Source: Campylobacter concisus (GTDB taxonomy: Bacteria; Campylobacterota; Campylobacteria; Campylobacterales; Campylobacteraceae). From it: a stretch of 64,000 bases of DNA. The notes below the pieces were generated by a model that ran no database searches, was not told the DNA's origin, and saw only the letters and a list, made by a program, of their open reading frames with translations. Below are positions 1 through 9,091 of the stretch, piece after piece. The stretch is from positions 62,001 to 126,000 of the forward strand of contig NZ_CP021642.1 of assembly GCF_003048375.1 (NCBI RefSeq), written 5' to 3'. A program made the position numbers and the translations under genes. Position 1 is the stretch's first letter; the number at the start of each line of letters is the position of its first letter.

Positions 1-757
1 CTGCTTGATAGAGCTTTTCGACCGTGTAGATGGCGACATTTCCGCTACCGCTGATGCTGCATTTTTTGCCCTCTAGATCAAGTCCAGCTTTTTTTAACAT
101 GTTTTGAGTGAAATATACTAATCCGTAACCAGTAGCCTCTGTGCGCGCTAGACTGCCGCCCCAGTTTAGCCCCTTGCCAGTTAGGATGCCATCAAATCTG
201 CCAGTTAGCTTTTTATACTGGCCAAACATATAGCCGATCTCTCTAGCGCCCACGCCGATGTCGCCTGCTGGCACATCCACGGTGTTGCCGATGTGGCGAT
301 ATAGCTCGCTCATAAATGCTTGGCAAAAGCGCATTATCTCGCCCTCACTCTTGCCCTTTGGATCAAAGGTGCTGCCGCCTTTTGCGCCGCCGATATTTAC
401 GCCAGTGAGCGAGTTTTTGAAAATTTGCTCAAATCCAAGAAATTTTAGCACGCCAAGATCGACGCTTGGGTGGAGCCTTAGACCGCCTTTGTATGGGCCA
501 ACGGCTGAGTTAAACTGCACGCGGTAGCCGTTATTTACCTTTGGTCTGCCATCGTCGCCTGTGTATGTCACGCGAAAGATCACTGTGCGCTCAGGGATGA
601 CGATGCGCTCTAGGATCGCGTGTTTTTGGTACTTGCTCTCTCTTTTGATAAGCGGCTCTAGGCTGTTTAAAACCTCAGTCGCAGCTTGGACAAAGACGCC
701 TTGACCTGGGTTGGTCTTCTTTATCCACTCCATCGTTTGTTCGATGTACTCGCTCAT
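1..757 (-). CDS. gdhA: NADP-type glutamate dehydrogenase (5' part; gene runs off the window)
   Basis: Catalyses reductive amination of 2-oxoglutarate to glutamate in the cytosol. About 252 N-terminal codons are visible; the rest lies left of position 1. The translation shows the glutamate dehydrogenase signature: [11 protein letters not shown], then [15 protein letters not shown], then [17 protein letters not shown], and GSGNVA at the start of the nucleotide-binding domain. The family is usually about 450 residues, so more than half is present. The start at 757 gives [11 protein letters not shown] and follows an AAGGAGCAAAA ribosome site. It is a single-gene unit facing away from the window. 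The family is certain; NADP rather than NAD use is inferred from similarity to the biosynthetic class. Confidence 0.95.
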   Translation of the reverse strand, partial: MSEYIEQTMEWIKKTNPGQGVFVQAATEVLNSLEPLIKRESKYQKHAILERIVIPERTVIFRVTYTGDDGRPKVNNGYRVQFNSAVGPYKGGLRLHPSVDLGVLKFLGFEQIFKNSLTGVNIGGAKGGSTFDPKGKSEGEIMRFCQAFMSELYRHIGNTVDVPAGDIGVGAREIGYMFGQYKKLTGRFDGILTGKGLNWGGSLARTEATGYGLVYFTQNMLKKAGLDLEGKKCSISGSGNVAIYTVEKLYQA

Positions 758-926
758 TTTTGCTCCTTTTTCCTTTTTTTGTAGTTAAATATTAGCTCGG
801 CTAGAAAAAATTTTTATTTAAAGATATTTTAATATTTTTATTTTGGGCAATGAGTGTTACATATCGAAACTAAATTTATAAAAAGTGGTTTTTGCTTTGG
901 TTGCTAGGATAAATTTATAAAATTTA
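758..926. other. Intergenic gap between gdhA and the SUKH-like gene
   Basis: AT-rich spacer of about 170 bases that must carry the gdhA promoter. I see no clear promoter box, RNA gene or repeat in it. Confidence 0.4.
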
Positions 927-1499
927 CTAAATTTGCGTCATCTCTTGCCAAAAATAAAGTGCCACGTCGTCTGCTTGGACAAAATTTAGGATTTGCTTGG
1001 CTGATGGCAGGGTTTCGTCATTTAGTCTTGCTATATAGGTGCTGGCAAGCGCTATGAAAAATTTTTCAAAGTCGCTCGCAACGCGCCTGCTGCAAAGCTC
1101 GTCATCTTCAAGTAGCCATGCATAGACCGCACCACTCGTGCAATCAAGCAAAAATATCCAAGGATCTCCCACGGCAAAAACTATCAAATTTGCTTGGCGA
1201 GCTTCACCCTGCCACCATTTGCCTCCAAACTCATCTACGCTGTTTAGGCGCACTAGCTCGCTTGCATAGTCGCCTCTTGAGCCAAAGCTGACATTGCAAA
1301 TTTCAAAATTGCCAAGCTCAAATTTGCTCATTAGCTTTGTAAATTTAGCTGGGAAATTTACGCCAAGGCTATTTTGTGCTTGCACGAGCGCCGAAGCATC
1401 CTTTTGCGGCAAAAGTCTCATGCCAGTCATGCCATCTTGCTCTAGCGGCAAGAAAATTCGATCTAGTTTTCTAGCGATCTCGTCTAGTTTTAAAAACAT
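927..1499 (-). CDS. SMI1/KNR4 (SUKH)-like protein
   Basis: Soluble 190-residue protein with no signal peptide or membrane segment. The middle part, with GVNFPAKFTKLMSKFELGNF followed by a short aromatic-rich strand region and WIFLLDCTSGAVYAW, has the layout of SMI1/KNR4 (SUKH) domains. In bacteria these often serve as immunity proteins against nuclease or deaminase toxins, but also occur alone. No toxin gene is next to it. It stands divergent from the beta-propeller gene at 1600 with about 100 bases between. Family assignment is from the pattern of aromatic and acidic residues and is moderate; function unknown. Confidence 0.6.
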   Translation of the reverse strand: MFLKLDEIARKLDRIFLPLEQDGMTGMRLLPQKDASALVQAQNSLGVNFPAKFTKLMSKFELGNFEICNVSFGSRGDYASELVRLNSVDEFGGKWWQGEARQANLIVFAVGDPWIFLLDCTSGAVYAWLLEDDELCSRRVASDFEKFFIALASTYIARLNDETLPSAKQILNFVQADDVALYFWQEMTQI

Positions 1500-1570
1500 A
1501 TCGCTCCTTAAATTTGCTAAATTTTGGCAAATTTTATCAAATTTAGCCCAGTGCGCTTTTAAATTTGGGT

Positions 1571-1576
1571 TATAAT
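1571..1576 (+). promoter_or_regulatory. -10 box TATAAT for the beta-propeller gene
   Basis: A perfect TATAAT 24 bases before the GTG start at 1600, in an AT-rich context with no obvious -35 box, as usual for Campylobacter sigma-70 promoters. Confidence 0.6.
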
Positions 1577-1599
1577 CGCCATAAATTTAAGGAGCTAGC

Positions 1600-2529
1600 G
1601 TGGTTAGATCATATCCTCTTGATATGCCTGGCGTGGAGTTTCGCGGGCACGGCGTGACTGGCATTTACGAGATGGACGAGTGCATTGCATTTGTGCATTT
1701 TGCTTTTGGCGTGCCTAGCGAGCTAGAGATAGTTCAAAAACTAACGCCAAACTACGTGCTACTAGATACATTTTCGCGCGACTTTAGCGAGCACAAAAGA
1801 TCAACGCTTACCTACAAACAAAGCGAAATTTTTATAGCTAGCAATGCGCGTTGTTACCCAGAAAATGGCTACTTCGTGCTAAATACTAGATACTACAAGG
1901 GCTACATAAACTCCCCTGCAAAGCTCATAAAGATAAGTGACGGGCAGATGAGCGAGCTCGGCGTTGCTAAGGAGCCTGTAAAAGAGATATATAACGACGC
2001 TAAAACGTATGAATTTGATGGCTTTTGCGTGCGAATGAGCTCGCCATTTATGATGGAGTGCAAAGAAATTTTGGGCGGCGCAGAGCTCAAAAGCGAAGCA
2101 AAAGATGAAAATTTAAACGCTAATTTGCCGCCCAAAGAGCAGGGCGCAAGGATAGGCAAGAGCATCTGGCGGCTAAAGCTTGGCGCATATCTCTACACGC
2201 CAGTTTGCCTGCGTGATGGAGTGCTTTACTTTGGCACCGCTGGCAAGGGCGGAGATCTATACGCCGTGGATGCAAAAAGTGGCGAGGTGGTGTTTAAGTT
2301 TAAAACCAGCGGCACGGAGCATTTTGTTTGGGTCGATGGTCAAATTTTGCTCGCAAACCGCAAAAATAAGCCAGTTTTGATAAGCGCCAAAGATGGCTTG
2401 CTATTAAAAGAGATAGAGTTTGAGAAATTTAGACTTGGCGCAGATCAGATCATGCTAGTAAGCGGTGGCAGGCTCTATGCTGTGGCAAATGACGGAGCTA
2501 AAATTTACGCAGTTTGTGCGGAAATTTAG
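1600..2529 (+). CDS. PQQ-like beta-propeller protein of unknown function
   Basis: 309 residues starting at GTG; an AAGGAG ribosome site lies 5 bases upstream and no better start is seen. The C-terminal 120 residues contain a PQQ-type propeller repeat (GKGGDLYAVDAKSGEVVFKF) followed by two weaker blades ending GAKIYAV. The N-terminal part (about 1-170) is not recognised. There is no signal peptide, so the protein should be cytosolic, unlike most PQQ-propeller proteins of the outer membrane or periplasm. It is divergent from the SUKH-like gene and convergent with the carboxylase gene. Function unknown. Confidence 0.6.
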   Translation: MVRSYPLDMPGVEFRGHGVTGIYEMDECIAFVHFAFGVPSELEIVQKLTPNYVLLDTFSRDFSEHKRSTLTYKQSEIFIASNARCYPENGYFVLNTRYYKGYINSPAKLIKISDGQMSELGVAKEPVKEIYNDAKTYEFDGFCVRMSSPFMMECKEILGGAELKSEAKDENLNANLPPKEQGARIGKSIWRLKLGAYLYTPVCLRDGVLYFGTAGKGGDLYAVDAKSGEVVFKFKTSGTEHFVWVDGQILLANRKNKPVLISAKDGLLLKEIEFEKFRLGADQIMLVSGGRLYAVANDGAKIYAVCAEI

Positions 2530-2531
2530 CC

Positions 2532-2551
2532 TTGGCGAAATTTATCGCCAA
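2532..2551. terminator. Hairpin between convergent genes
   Basis: Perfect 7-base-pair inverted repeat (TTGGCGA/TCGCCAA) with a 6-base loop in the 41-base gap between two convergent genes. There is no strong T-run on either side, so it is a probable rather than certain bidirectional terminator. Confidence 0.5.
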
Positions 2552-2570
2552 AGCCGTAGCAGAGATAAAT

Positions 2571-4010
2571 TTATCTCTTCTTTTTATATCTTTTTATCGC
2601 CTCTACGATGACCTCTTCTAGGTCGTCATTTGGTTCTTTGTTCATATCGTCGTAGGTGTTTTCAAGGATAGTTTTTAAGTTTTTCTCGACGTAGCTAGTA
2701 TCGAAAAATCCTCTTCTAAACTCCTTACTTTTGCTGATCGTTAGCAAAAATGGGATGATCGTTCGCACGCCCTCGATGGTAAATTCTTCAAGTGCTCTTT
2801 CAAGCTTATTTACCGCGAGGTCGTAGTCGGTCGCTTTTACTATCAGCTTTGCGATAAGTGAGTCGTAAAATGGCGGTATGGTATAGTCTTTATAAACGTG
2901 GCTATCGACACGCACAGATGGGCCAAGAGCTGGGTAGTAGCCCTCGATAGTGCCTGGTGCTGGGATGAAATTCTCCCAGACATTCTCAGCCGTGATCCTC
3001 GCCTCTATCGCATAGCCGCGTGGCTTGATGTCGCTTTGCTCGATCTCTAGTATCTCGCCCGCTGCGATCCTTATCTGCCTAACTACTAGGTCATGGCCTG
3101 TTATCTCTTCGGTGATGCCGTGCTCCACTTGGATACGAGTGTTCATCTCCATGAAGTAAAAGTTGTTGTAGTCATCTAGCAAAAACTCGATCGTTCCGAC
3201 GTTTGAGTAGCCCACAGCCTTTGCAGCAGCGACCGCAGTCACGCCCATGATCTTTCTTAAATTTTCACTGATCGAAGGACAAGGCGCGATCTCGATGATC
3301 TTTTGGTGGCGCCTTTGGATAGAGCAGTCACGCTCGCAAAGGTGGATGATGTTGCCGTAGTTATCGCCTAAAATTTGAAACTCGATGTGGCGAGGATTGA
3401 CGACAAGCTTCTCCATAAAAACTTCGTCGTTGTTAAAGTATGCCTTGGCCTCTCTGGTGCACGACTCAAAGGCATCTTGCATATCTTCTTCTTGCCAAAC
3501 CTCTCTGATGCCGCGGCCACCACCACCACCGCTTGCTTTTAGGATGACTGGGTAGCCGATGCGCCTTGCGTGCTCTTTTATGGCGTCCATACTCTCATCA
3601 TTTAGCTTTTCAGTGCCTGGCACTATTGGTATGCCGTTTTTCTTCATTAGATATCTAGCGATGTTTTTATCGCCCATTTTCTTGATAACTTCGGCCTTTG
3701 GACCGATGAAAATGAGCCCAGCATCCTCAACTGCCTTTGCAAATTCGTAGTTTTCGCTTAAAAAGCCGTATCCTGGGTGTATCGCATCAGCCCCACACTC
3801 TTTAGCGAGCTTTACGATCGCTTTGGCGTCAAGATAGCCTTTGATCGGATCTTCGCCCACTTGATAGGCCTCATCAGCTATCCTTACATGCAAGCACTCG
3901 CTGTCTGGCGCTGTGTAAATTCCTACGCTTTGGATGTGTAAATCCCTACAAGCTCTGACTATTCTAACTGCGATCTCACCACGATTTGCGATAAGAATTT
4001 TATGTATCAT
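2571..4010 (-). CDS. pycA: Biotin carboxylase subunit, probably pyruvate carboxylase subunit A
   Basis: 479 residues. ATP-dependent carboxylation of biotin on a partner subunit. The order is N-terminal biotin-carboxylase domain (ANRGEIAVRIVRACRDL), ATP-grasp domain with the glycine loop at about 158-166 (KASGGGGGRG), the EMNTRIQVEHG carboxylase signature near 285-295, and a C-terminal biotin-carboxylase domain. HVRIADEAYQVG, YLDAKAIVKLA and ADAIHPGYGFLSEN match the separate PycA subunits of epsilonproteobacteria better than AccC, and the tail is longer than in most AccC. With PycB, PycA makes oxaloacetate from pyruvate. No biotinylated partner gene is adjacent. The alternative is acetyl-CoA carboxylase AccC; a family tree would decide. 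Confidence 0.85.
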   Translation of the reverse strand: MIHKILIANRGEIAVRIVRACRDLHIQSVGIYTAPDSECLHVRIADEAYQVGEDPIKGYLDAKAIVKLAKECGADAIHPGYGFLSENYEFAKAVEDAGLIFIGPKAEVIKKMGDKNIARYLMKKNGIPIVPGTEKLNDESMDAIKEHARRIGYPVILKASGGGGGRGIREVWQEEDMQDAFESCTREAKAYFNNDEVFMEKLVVNPRHIEFQILGDNYGNIIHLCERDCSIQRRHQKIIEIAPCPSISENLRKIMGVTAVAAAKAVGYSNVGTIEFLLDDYNNFYFMEMNTRIQVEHGITEEITGHDLVVRQIRIAAGEILEIEQSDIKPRGYAIEARITAENVWENFIPAPGTIEGYYPALGPSVRVDSHVYKDYTIPPFYDSLIAKLIVKATDYDLAVNKLERALEEFTIEGVRTIIPFLLTISKSKEFRRGFFDTSYVEKNLKTILENTYDDMNKEPNDDLEEVIVEAIKRYKKKR

Positions 4011-4087
4011 AGGCTATCCTTTTTGAGTTTTTCTTATCATATAACTATTCGTTTTATTTTTAGATAAATTTGTTAAGTCTGGTTTTA

Positions 4088-4124
4088 AAATTTGAGTGCA
4101 AAGGCTAAATTTACACTCAAATTT
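4088..4124 (-). terminator. Rho-independent-like terminator of the glmM operon
   Basis: An 11-base-pair stem (AAATTTGAGTG/CACTCAAATTT) with a 15-base loop directly after the stop codon of the last operon gene. It is flanked by T-rich DNA on the plus side and by TAAAA on the minus side. Confidence 0.6.
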
Positions 4125-4126
4125 TT

Positions 4127-4675
4127 TTATTTGCTAACGATCTGTGGGAAAGGTGTGGCTAGGGCTTTTTTGCTAAAATCTTGCGACTCGATCGTGAAAT
4201 TTGTAGCAAATCTTTGAATGCCCTCTTTTTTATAAGCACGCCTTTGGATGGTAAAAAGGACTAAATTTCCGCCTTGTTTGGTGTAGCGATATATCGAGTG
4301 CTCGGCTGTTGGAGTGCCATTTAAATTTGAAAATATCGTGATATCAAGATAAATTTCATTTGCGAGCGAGCCCTTTTTATAAGCTACTTTTAGCCCTTTT
4401 GCCTTTAGCTCTTTTAGGTCATTTATCTTTTGCTCGACTGCTTGCTCTGGCGTAGCGTCAAATTTAAGGGTATTTAGCGAGAGCATGTAGCTAAAACTAT
4501 CTAGTTTCTCACCAGGGAGCAAGTACTCCTGCGTGAATAAATTTGGCACAGGCTTGGCTGAGTTTGCTAGCGAGTAGAGTCTGTTGTCAAATTTTATCTG
4601 CATCGGCTCAAAATACTGAGTAGCCGCGAGTAAGAGCGCTGGCAAAGCGATAAATGCTAAAAATTTCTTCATCAA
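4127..4675 (-). CDS. Putative periplasmic protein of unknown function
   Basis: 182 residues. A Sec-type signal peptide is visible (MMKKFLAFIALPALLLAA, cleavage after about residue 18). The mature part is a compact alpha/beta protein with no cysteine and no motif I recognise. It is the last gene of the leftward glmM-lspA-TM2-hemJ run, 6 bases after hemJ, so it is cotranscribed with it. Possible roles linked to haem or envelope assembly are only suggested by position. Confidence 0.7.
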   Translation of the reverse strand: MMKKFLAFIALPALLLAATQYFEPMQIKFDNRLYSLANSAKPVPNLFTQEYLLPGEKLDSFSYMLSLNTLKFDATPEQAVEQKINDLKELKAKGLKVAYKKGSLANEIYLDITIFSNLNGTPTAEHSIYRYTKQGGNLVLFTIQRRAYKKEGIQRFATNFTIESQDFSKKALATPFPQIVSK

Positions 4676-4681
4676 ATTCCT

Positions 4682-5116
4682 TTAAAATGGATTTACTATC
4701 ATGACCCAGATGATGATGAGCATCGCGATAGTTGGCACTTCGTTGTAAGCTCTAAAGAAGATGCCACTTTTGTTACAGCGTTTCTCTTTGAGCTGCTTCA
4801 TGTAGCGTCCAAGGTCTAGGTGATAGATGGCCATTAAGATGACAACTAAAATTTTGACGTGGATGTGACCAGTTTTTATAAGATCAGGCATCGCGATAAG
4901 TATCAAAATGCCAGTGACAAATGAGCCAATGAGTGCTACCCAGCCGATGTAGTGATACATCTTGTACTCCATCACCTCAACTACTTTTACGAAGTCTGGT
5001 TTATCCATGTTTTCTACGTGATAAACGTAGAGCCTTGGCTGATAAAACAGCACTGCCATCCACGAGATGAAAAACAAATAGTGGAGGTATTTTAAGTAAA
5101 GATAATATTCTGCCAT
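4682..5116 (-). CDS. hemJ: Protoporphyrinogen IX oxidase HemJ
   Basis: 144 residues with four predicted membrane helices. HemJ oxidises protoporphyrinogen IX to protoporphyrin IX, the penultimate step of haem synthesis, in bacteria lacking HemG and HemY. The family pattern is clear: LKYLHYLFFISWMAVLFYQPRLYVYH at the start with the conserved His and Arg, then KHIHVK-like H-x-K (GHIHVKILV), then YHLDLGRYM and RAYNEVPT near the end. Length is typical. It lies 9 bases after the TM2 gene in the glmM operon. Confidence is high because the Campylobacterota generally use HemJ. Confidence 0.9.
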   Translation of the reverse strand: MAEYYLYLKYLHYLFFISWMAVLFYQPRLYVYHVENMDKPDFVKVVEVMEYKMYHYIGWVALIGSFVTGILILIAMPDLIKTGHIHVKILVVILMAIYHLDLGRYMKQLKEKRCNKSGIFFRAYNEVPTIAMLIIIWVMIVNPF

Positions 5117-5125
5117 AACGTCTCC

Positions 5126-5488
5126 TTATCTAAAAAGTATCTCTTTTCTAGCTTCAAATTCAGCCTTGCTGATCGCACCACTCTCAAAAAGCTCGTAAAG
5201 CCTTTTTAAGTCATTCTCTTTATCTTTTAGTTTTACTCTCTCTTTTAGCTCGGCCTTTTGTAAATTTTTCTCGACATAAGCACCAACCAAAAATACGTCG
5301 ATAAGCCACCAAATGCCCCAAATAGCCAAAAATAAGTAGCCAATGAGGATGATTTGCAAAGAGTAGCCAACGAAAAATAGTCCCATCATTAAAAAGCCAG
5401 TGATAAATTTACCAAGGTAAATTCTATGCGCTCCAAGCCAGCCAGTAAGCAGCCAAAGCGCGTATGCGACGTAGATATTATTTCCCAC
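5126..5488 (-). CDS. TM2-domain membrane protein with SHOCT-like tail
   Basis: 120 residues. The N-terminal 75 residues form a TM2 domain: two or three hydrophobic helices with the conserved turn WLGAHRIYLGKFITG. The last 30 residues (LKRLYELFESGAISKAEFEARKEIL) read as a SHOCT motif, a short helical oligomerisation or binding module often fused to TM2. The start overlaps the end of lspA by 11 bases, so translation is coupled. Function unknown; inner-membrane location expected. Confidence 0.75.
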   Translation of the reverse strand: MGNNIYVAYALWLLTGWLGAHRIYLGKFITGFLMMGLFFVGYSLQIILIGYLFLAIWGIWWLIDVFLVGAYVEKNLQKAELKERVKLKDKENDLKRLYELFESGAISKAEFEARKEILFR

Positions 5489-5930
5489 TCTCTCTCCTTT
5501 TTCTAAAACTTTGCCAAAGTATCATCACAACGCAAAGATCGATCATCACATCAGCAAAGTTAAAGACCGCAAAGTTAAACCACTTATGCCAAAAGACGTA
5601 ATCCACAACGCCACCATGGATAAATCTATCTGTGATGTTTGAGCTGCCAGCTCCTAGCAAAGCTCCAAGCCAAATGGCATGCGAGCAAAGCAGTTTTTTT
5701 TCAACGACTAGATAGACAAAAACGCCTAAAATGAGAGCTATCTGGATAAATTTAAGCCACTCATCTAAAAAGGCAAACATCGAAAATGCAACGCCCTTAT
5801 TATATGTAAGAACTAGCGAGAAAAACTCGCCCTCCCATAAAAAACCATCTATAAATATCATCTTTATCGCTTGATCAACGATAAAAATGAGAAAAAACGC
5901 GATGAAAAATTTGAATAAGCTTTTACGCAT
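5478..5930 (-). CDS. lspA: Lipoprotein signal peptidase (signal peptidase II)
   Basis: 150 residues, four membrane helices. Cleaves the signal peptide of prolipoproteins after the lipobox cysteine has been lipidated. Both catalytic aspartate motifs are present: [15 protein letters not shown] and [10 protein letters not shown]. The N-terminal D-Q-x-x-K signature is also seen (VDQAIKMIF). Overlaps glmM by 8 bases. The window has at least five of its likely substrates (lipoproteins at 38886, 61569, 62236 and 62625). Confidence 0.95.
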   Translation of the reverse strand: MRKSLFKFFIAFFLIFIVDQAIKMIFIDGFLWEGEFFSLVLTYNKGVAFSMFAFLDEWLKFIQIALILGVFVYLVVEKKLLCSHAIWLGALLGAGSSNITDRFIHGGVVDYVFWHKWFNFAVFNFADVMIDLCVVMILWQSFRKRRESGK

Positions 5931-7263
5931 TTAGGGCTTTTACAAAAAATTTCTCAACTTCATCCATGTGTTTTTCAACTAAAGTTTGATTTTTACCTTC
6001 AAGCAAAAGTCTGATCAAATTTTCAGTGCCAGAGTATCTAAAGAGCGATCTTATGCCCTCTTTTGCAAGGCTAGCCTCAAGCTCTTTTAGCCCCTCTATC
6101 TTATCAAGCGGCTTTTTCTCTGTGATCTTTAAATTTAGTAAAATTTGTGGATACGGCTTTAGCTCGCCAAAAATTTCACTAGCTTTTTTACCTTTTTTAA
6201 GCATCATCGCAACAACTTGCATCGAAGTAACAAGGCCGTCCCCAGTCTTAGCATAGTCATTAAATATGACGTGACCGCTTTGCTCGCCGCCAAAATTTAT
6301 GCCATTTTCTTTCATCATCTCAAGCACGTATTTATCGCCTACGTTTGAGCGAAGTAGCTTGATCTTGTGAGCTTTTAGATAGTCATCAAGCGCGGCGTTA
6401 CTCATCACCGTAGCCACGATGGCACCGCCTTTTAGAGTCTTTTGCTCGTGCAAAAATGCAGCTAGTGAGCCAAGTATCGCGTCGCCATGCACAACTTCGC
6501 CGTTTTCATCGACAACGACAAGCCTATCAGCATCGCCGTCAAATGCAAAGCCGATGTCAGCACGAAGCCTTTTTACCTCACTTGCTAGATCTTCTGGGTG
6601 AAGCGCGCCGCAGTTTTGGTTAATGTTGCTACCATTTGGCTCGTTGTTTATGACGATGACGTCGGCTCCAAGCTCGCTAAATACAGTTGGCGCAACCTTG
6701 TAAGCAGCTCCGTTTGCCACATCTAAAACTACTCGTAAATTCTTTAAATTTAGCTCTTTTGGGAATGAATTTTTGATCTGCACGATATATCTGCCGATAA
6801 CATCGTCGATCCTCTTGTTTGCGCCGATCTCTGTCATCGTTTTTTGGGCATTTGCGATGAGCTCATCGTCATAAAAGATCTTTTCTATCTCAGCCTCTAT
6901 CGTCTCATCAAGCTTGTTGCCAAAGCTATCAAAAAATTTGATGCCATTATCGTAGTATGGGTTGTGTGAGGCGCTTATCATTATGCCAGCATCACAGCGC
7001 ATATTTTCTGTTAAAAATGCGATCGCAGGTGTTGGCATAGGGCCTATTTGAAGGACGTTGTAGCCAACTGCAGTTAGCCCTGCAACGATGGCAGTTTCTA
7101 TCATATAGCCACTTTTTCTAGTATCTTTTCCAACCAAGATCACATTTGTCGCTGAGGTCTTTCTAAAGTAAATTCCAGCAGCCATTGCAAGGCGCATAGA
7201 TGTTTGAGCTGAAAGCTTTTCGCCAGCCTTACCACGAACTCCGTCTGTTCCAAAAAGTTTCAT
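5923..7263 (-). CDS. glmM: Phosphoglucosamine mutase
   Basis: 446 residues from the chosen ATG, which gives the invariant [11 protein letters not shown] start and has AAGGA upstream; an in-frame start at 7314 would add 17 unrelated residues. Interconverts glucosamine-6-phosphate and glucosamine-1-phosphate for peptidoglycan and LPS precursors. Catalytic serine 99 lies in [15 protein letters not shown]; the metal loop is FDGDADR; the sugar-binding loop is GGEQSGH; the phosphate-binding loop is [10 protein letters not shown]. Length matches the family. First gene of the operon ending at 4127. Confidence 0.96.
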   Translation of the reverse strand: MKLFGTDGVRGKAGEKLSAQTSMRLAMAAGIYFRKTSATNVILVGKDTRKSGYMIETAIVAGLTAVGYNVLQIGPMPTPAIAFLTENMRCDAGIMISASHNPYYDNGIKFFDSFGNKLDETIEAEIEKIFYDDELIANAQKTMTEIGANKRIDDVIGRYIVQIKNSFPKELNLKNLRVVLDVANGAAYKVAPTVFSELGADVIVINNEPNGSNINQNCGALHPEDLASEVKRLRADIGFAFDGDADRLVVVDENGEVVHGDAILGSLAAFLHEQKTLKGGAIVATVMSNAALDDYLKAHKIKLLRSNVGDKYVLEMMKENGINFGGEQSGHVIFNDYAKTGDGLVTSMQVVAMMLKKGKKASEIFGELKPYPQILLNLKITEKKPLDKIEGLKELEASLAKEGIRSLFRYSGTENLIRLLLEGKNQTLVEKHMDEVEKFFVKALNA

Positions 7264-7383
7264 AAATTTATCCTTTTTATTATAAAATGGTGCTATTTTA
7301 TCAGAAATTATCAAATTTAAAATCTAAAATTTTATTTGTTTTAAAGCTGACTTAAATTCAGTTACAATTAAATATATTTTTCA

Positions 7384-7389
7384 TATAAT
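7384..7389 (+). promoter_or_regulatory. -10 box TATAAT for rpsT-prfA
   Basis: Perfect TATAAT 32 bases upstream of the rpsT start in T-rich DNA; typical Campylobacter vegetative promoter without a clear -35 box. Confidence 0.65.
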
Positions 7390-7420
7390 CACGGACTAAA
7401 ATTATCAAAAAAGGTATATT

Positions 7421-7690
7421 ATGGCAAACCATAAATCTGCTGAAAAAAGAGCTAGACAAACTATAAAAAGAACAGAAAGAAACAGATTTTACCGCACTAG
7501 ACTTAAAAATATAACAAAAGCAGTGCGTGTAGCTGTAGAAGCTAAAGATCTAAATGCTGCAAATGAAGCTTTAAAAGTTGCTAACAAAAGCATCCACAGC
7601 TTCGTAAGTAGAGGCTTTTTGAAGAAACAAACTGCTGCTCGTCGCGTTAGTCGCCTTGCTCAATTAGTAAATACTCTAAAAGCTGCTTAA
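7421..7690 (+). CDS. rpsT: 30S ribosomal protein S20
   Basis: 89 residues, highly basic, all-helical. Binds 16S rRNA in the small subunit. The S20 pattern is clear: [22 protein letters not shown] at the N-terminus and a C-terminal alanine/lysine-rich helix ([19 protein letters not shown]). Length is typical. Followed after 14 bases by prfA, the usual order in Campylobacter. Confidence 0.97.
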   Translation: MANHKSAEKRARQTIKRTERNRFYRTRLKNITKAVRVAVEAKDLNAANEALKVANKSIHSFVSRGFLKKQTAARRVSRLAQLVNTLKAA

Positions 7691-7704
7691 TCTATTAAAT
7701 TTTA

Positions 7705-8772
7705 ATGTTTGCTGATAAACTTCATCCATTTTTGGATCGCTATGATGAAATTTCTACGCTTCTAAGCGATCCAAATATAGCAAACGATATCGAAAAGATG
7801 ACAAAGCTCTCAAAAGAGCAATCATCTATCGAACCAGTCGCAACTGCTGCAAAAAAATATCTACAAATTCTAAACGATATCGAAGAGAATAAAGCCCTAC
7901 TTGAGGATTCTGAGCTTGGCGAGCTTGCAAAAGAAGAGCTTAAAAATTTAGAAATTTCAAGAGAGAAGCTTGAAGAAGAGATCAAAATTTTGCTTCTTCC
8001 AAAAGATCCAAACGATGATAAAAATATATTTTTAGAAATTCGTGCAGGCACTGGTGGTGACGAGGCTGCACTATTTGTTGGGGATCTTTTTAACGCTTAC
8101 ATCAGATATGCAGAGCTTCGTGGATATAAATTTGAAATCGTTAGCCAAAGCGAGGGCAATACTGGCGGTTTTAAAGAGATCATCGTGCTTATAAAAGGCA
8201 AAGGTGCTTACTCAAGGCTAAAATTTGAAGGTGGCACACATAGGGTTCAGCGTGTGCCAGAGACTGAGAGCCAGGGCAGGGTGCATACCTCGGCTGTGAC
8301 TGTGGCTATCATGCCAGAGGTCGAAGACAGCGAGATCGAGATCAATCCAAATGATATAAGAGTTGATGTTATGAGAAGTTCAGGTCATGGCGGTCAGTCG
8401 GTCAATACAACCGATAGTGCTGTTAGGATTACGCACATACCAACTGGACTTGTTGTGACAAACCAAGATGGCAAGAGCCAGCACAAAAACAAAGAAGCTG
8501 CGATGAAGGTGCTAAAAGCTAGACTTTACGAGATGCAAGAGCAAGAGAGGCTTGCTAAAGAGACTAGCGAGCGCAAGAGTCAGGTCGGTACTGGAGACCG
8601 CTCAGGCAGGATAAGAACTTATAACTATCCGCAAAACCGCATAAGCGATCACCGCATAAATTTAACACTTTACCGCCTTGATGCGATCATGGCTGCAGGA
8701 TTATTTGACGAGATTATCGAGCCGCTTATCACTCACTATCAAGCAGAAGCTATGCTTGAAGCTGGCATTTAA
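7705..8772 (+). CDS. prfA: Peptide chain release factor 1
   Basis: 355 residues. Recognises UAA and UAG and triggers peptide release. The stop-codon-reading tripeptide is PET in [18 protein letters not shown], and the universal GGQ is present in [10 protein letters not shown]. The long helical domain 1 (residues about 1-100) is intact. Cotranscribed with rpsT. Confidence 0.96.
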   Translation: MFADKLHPFLDRYDEISTLLSDPNIANDIEKMTKLSKEQSSIEPVATAAKKYLQILNDIEENKALLEDSELGELAKEELKNLEISREKLEEEIKILLLPKDPNDDKNIFLEIRAGTGGDEAALFVGDLFNAYIRYAELRGYKFEIVSQSEGNTGGFKEIIVLIKGKGAYSRLKFEGGTHRVQRVPETESQGRVHTSAVTVAIMPEVEDSEIEINPNDIRVDVMRSSGHGGQSVNTTDSAVRITHIPTGLVVTNQDGKSQHKNKEAAMKVLKARLYEMQEQERLAKETSERKSQVGTGDRSGRIRTYNYPQNRISDHRINLTLYRLDAIMAAGLFDEIIEPLITHYQAEAMLEAGI

Positions 8773-8826
8773 GAGCAAAATTTATAAATTCTGACCAAGT
8801 CATTAAAAATCAAAAATCAAAAATCT

Positions 8827-8874
8827 ACAAACTAAGATCTAAAGTCATCTGATCTTGAAACGATCTTAGTTTGT
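8827..8874 (+). terminator. Long-loop hairpin after prfA
   Basis: Perfect 13-base-pair inverted repeat (ACAAACTAAGATC/GATCTTAGTTTGT) enclosing a 22-base loop, followed by CTGTTTTATAATAAA. Probable transcription terminator of rpsT-prfA; the loop is larger than usual. Confidence 0.6.
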
Positions 8875-9053
8875 CTGTTTTATAATAAAAAATAATATTT
8901 ATTCAATATATTTTTCAAAAATAATTTACATTAAATTTTTAGATTTTAGTTCATTTAGTGCGGTATTTTGGGCTTTTGTAAATTATAAATCTTTACTTGT
9001 GATATTAAAAAATTTTATTAATTGATCATAAGTTTGCATTAACAATAATACTC

Positions 9054-9059
9054 TATAAT
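9054..9059 (+). promoter_or_regulatory. -10 box TATAAT for the Mop gene
   Basis: Perfect TATAAT 33 bases before the start codon, followed by an AAGGAG ribosome site at about 9080-9085. Confidence 0.6.
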
Positions 9060-9091
9060 ACCCAAACATTAAATCAAAACAAGGAGAAAAT

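Larger units (their letters stand above)
8773..9091. other. AT-rich intergenic region between prfA and the Mop gene
   Basis: About 320 bases without a gene. It holds an inverted repeat just after prfA (8827-8874) and the promoter of the downstream gene (TATAAT 9054-9059). I see no other structure. Confidence 0.5.
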
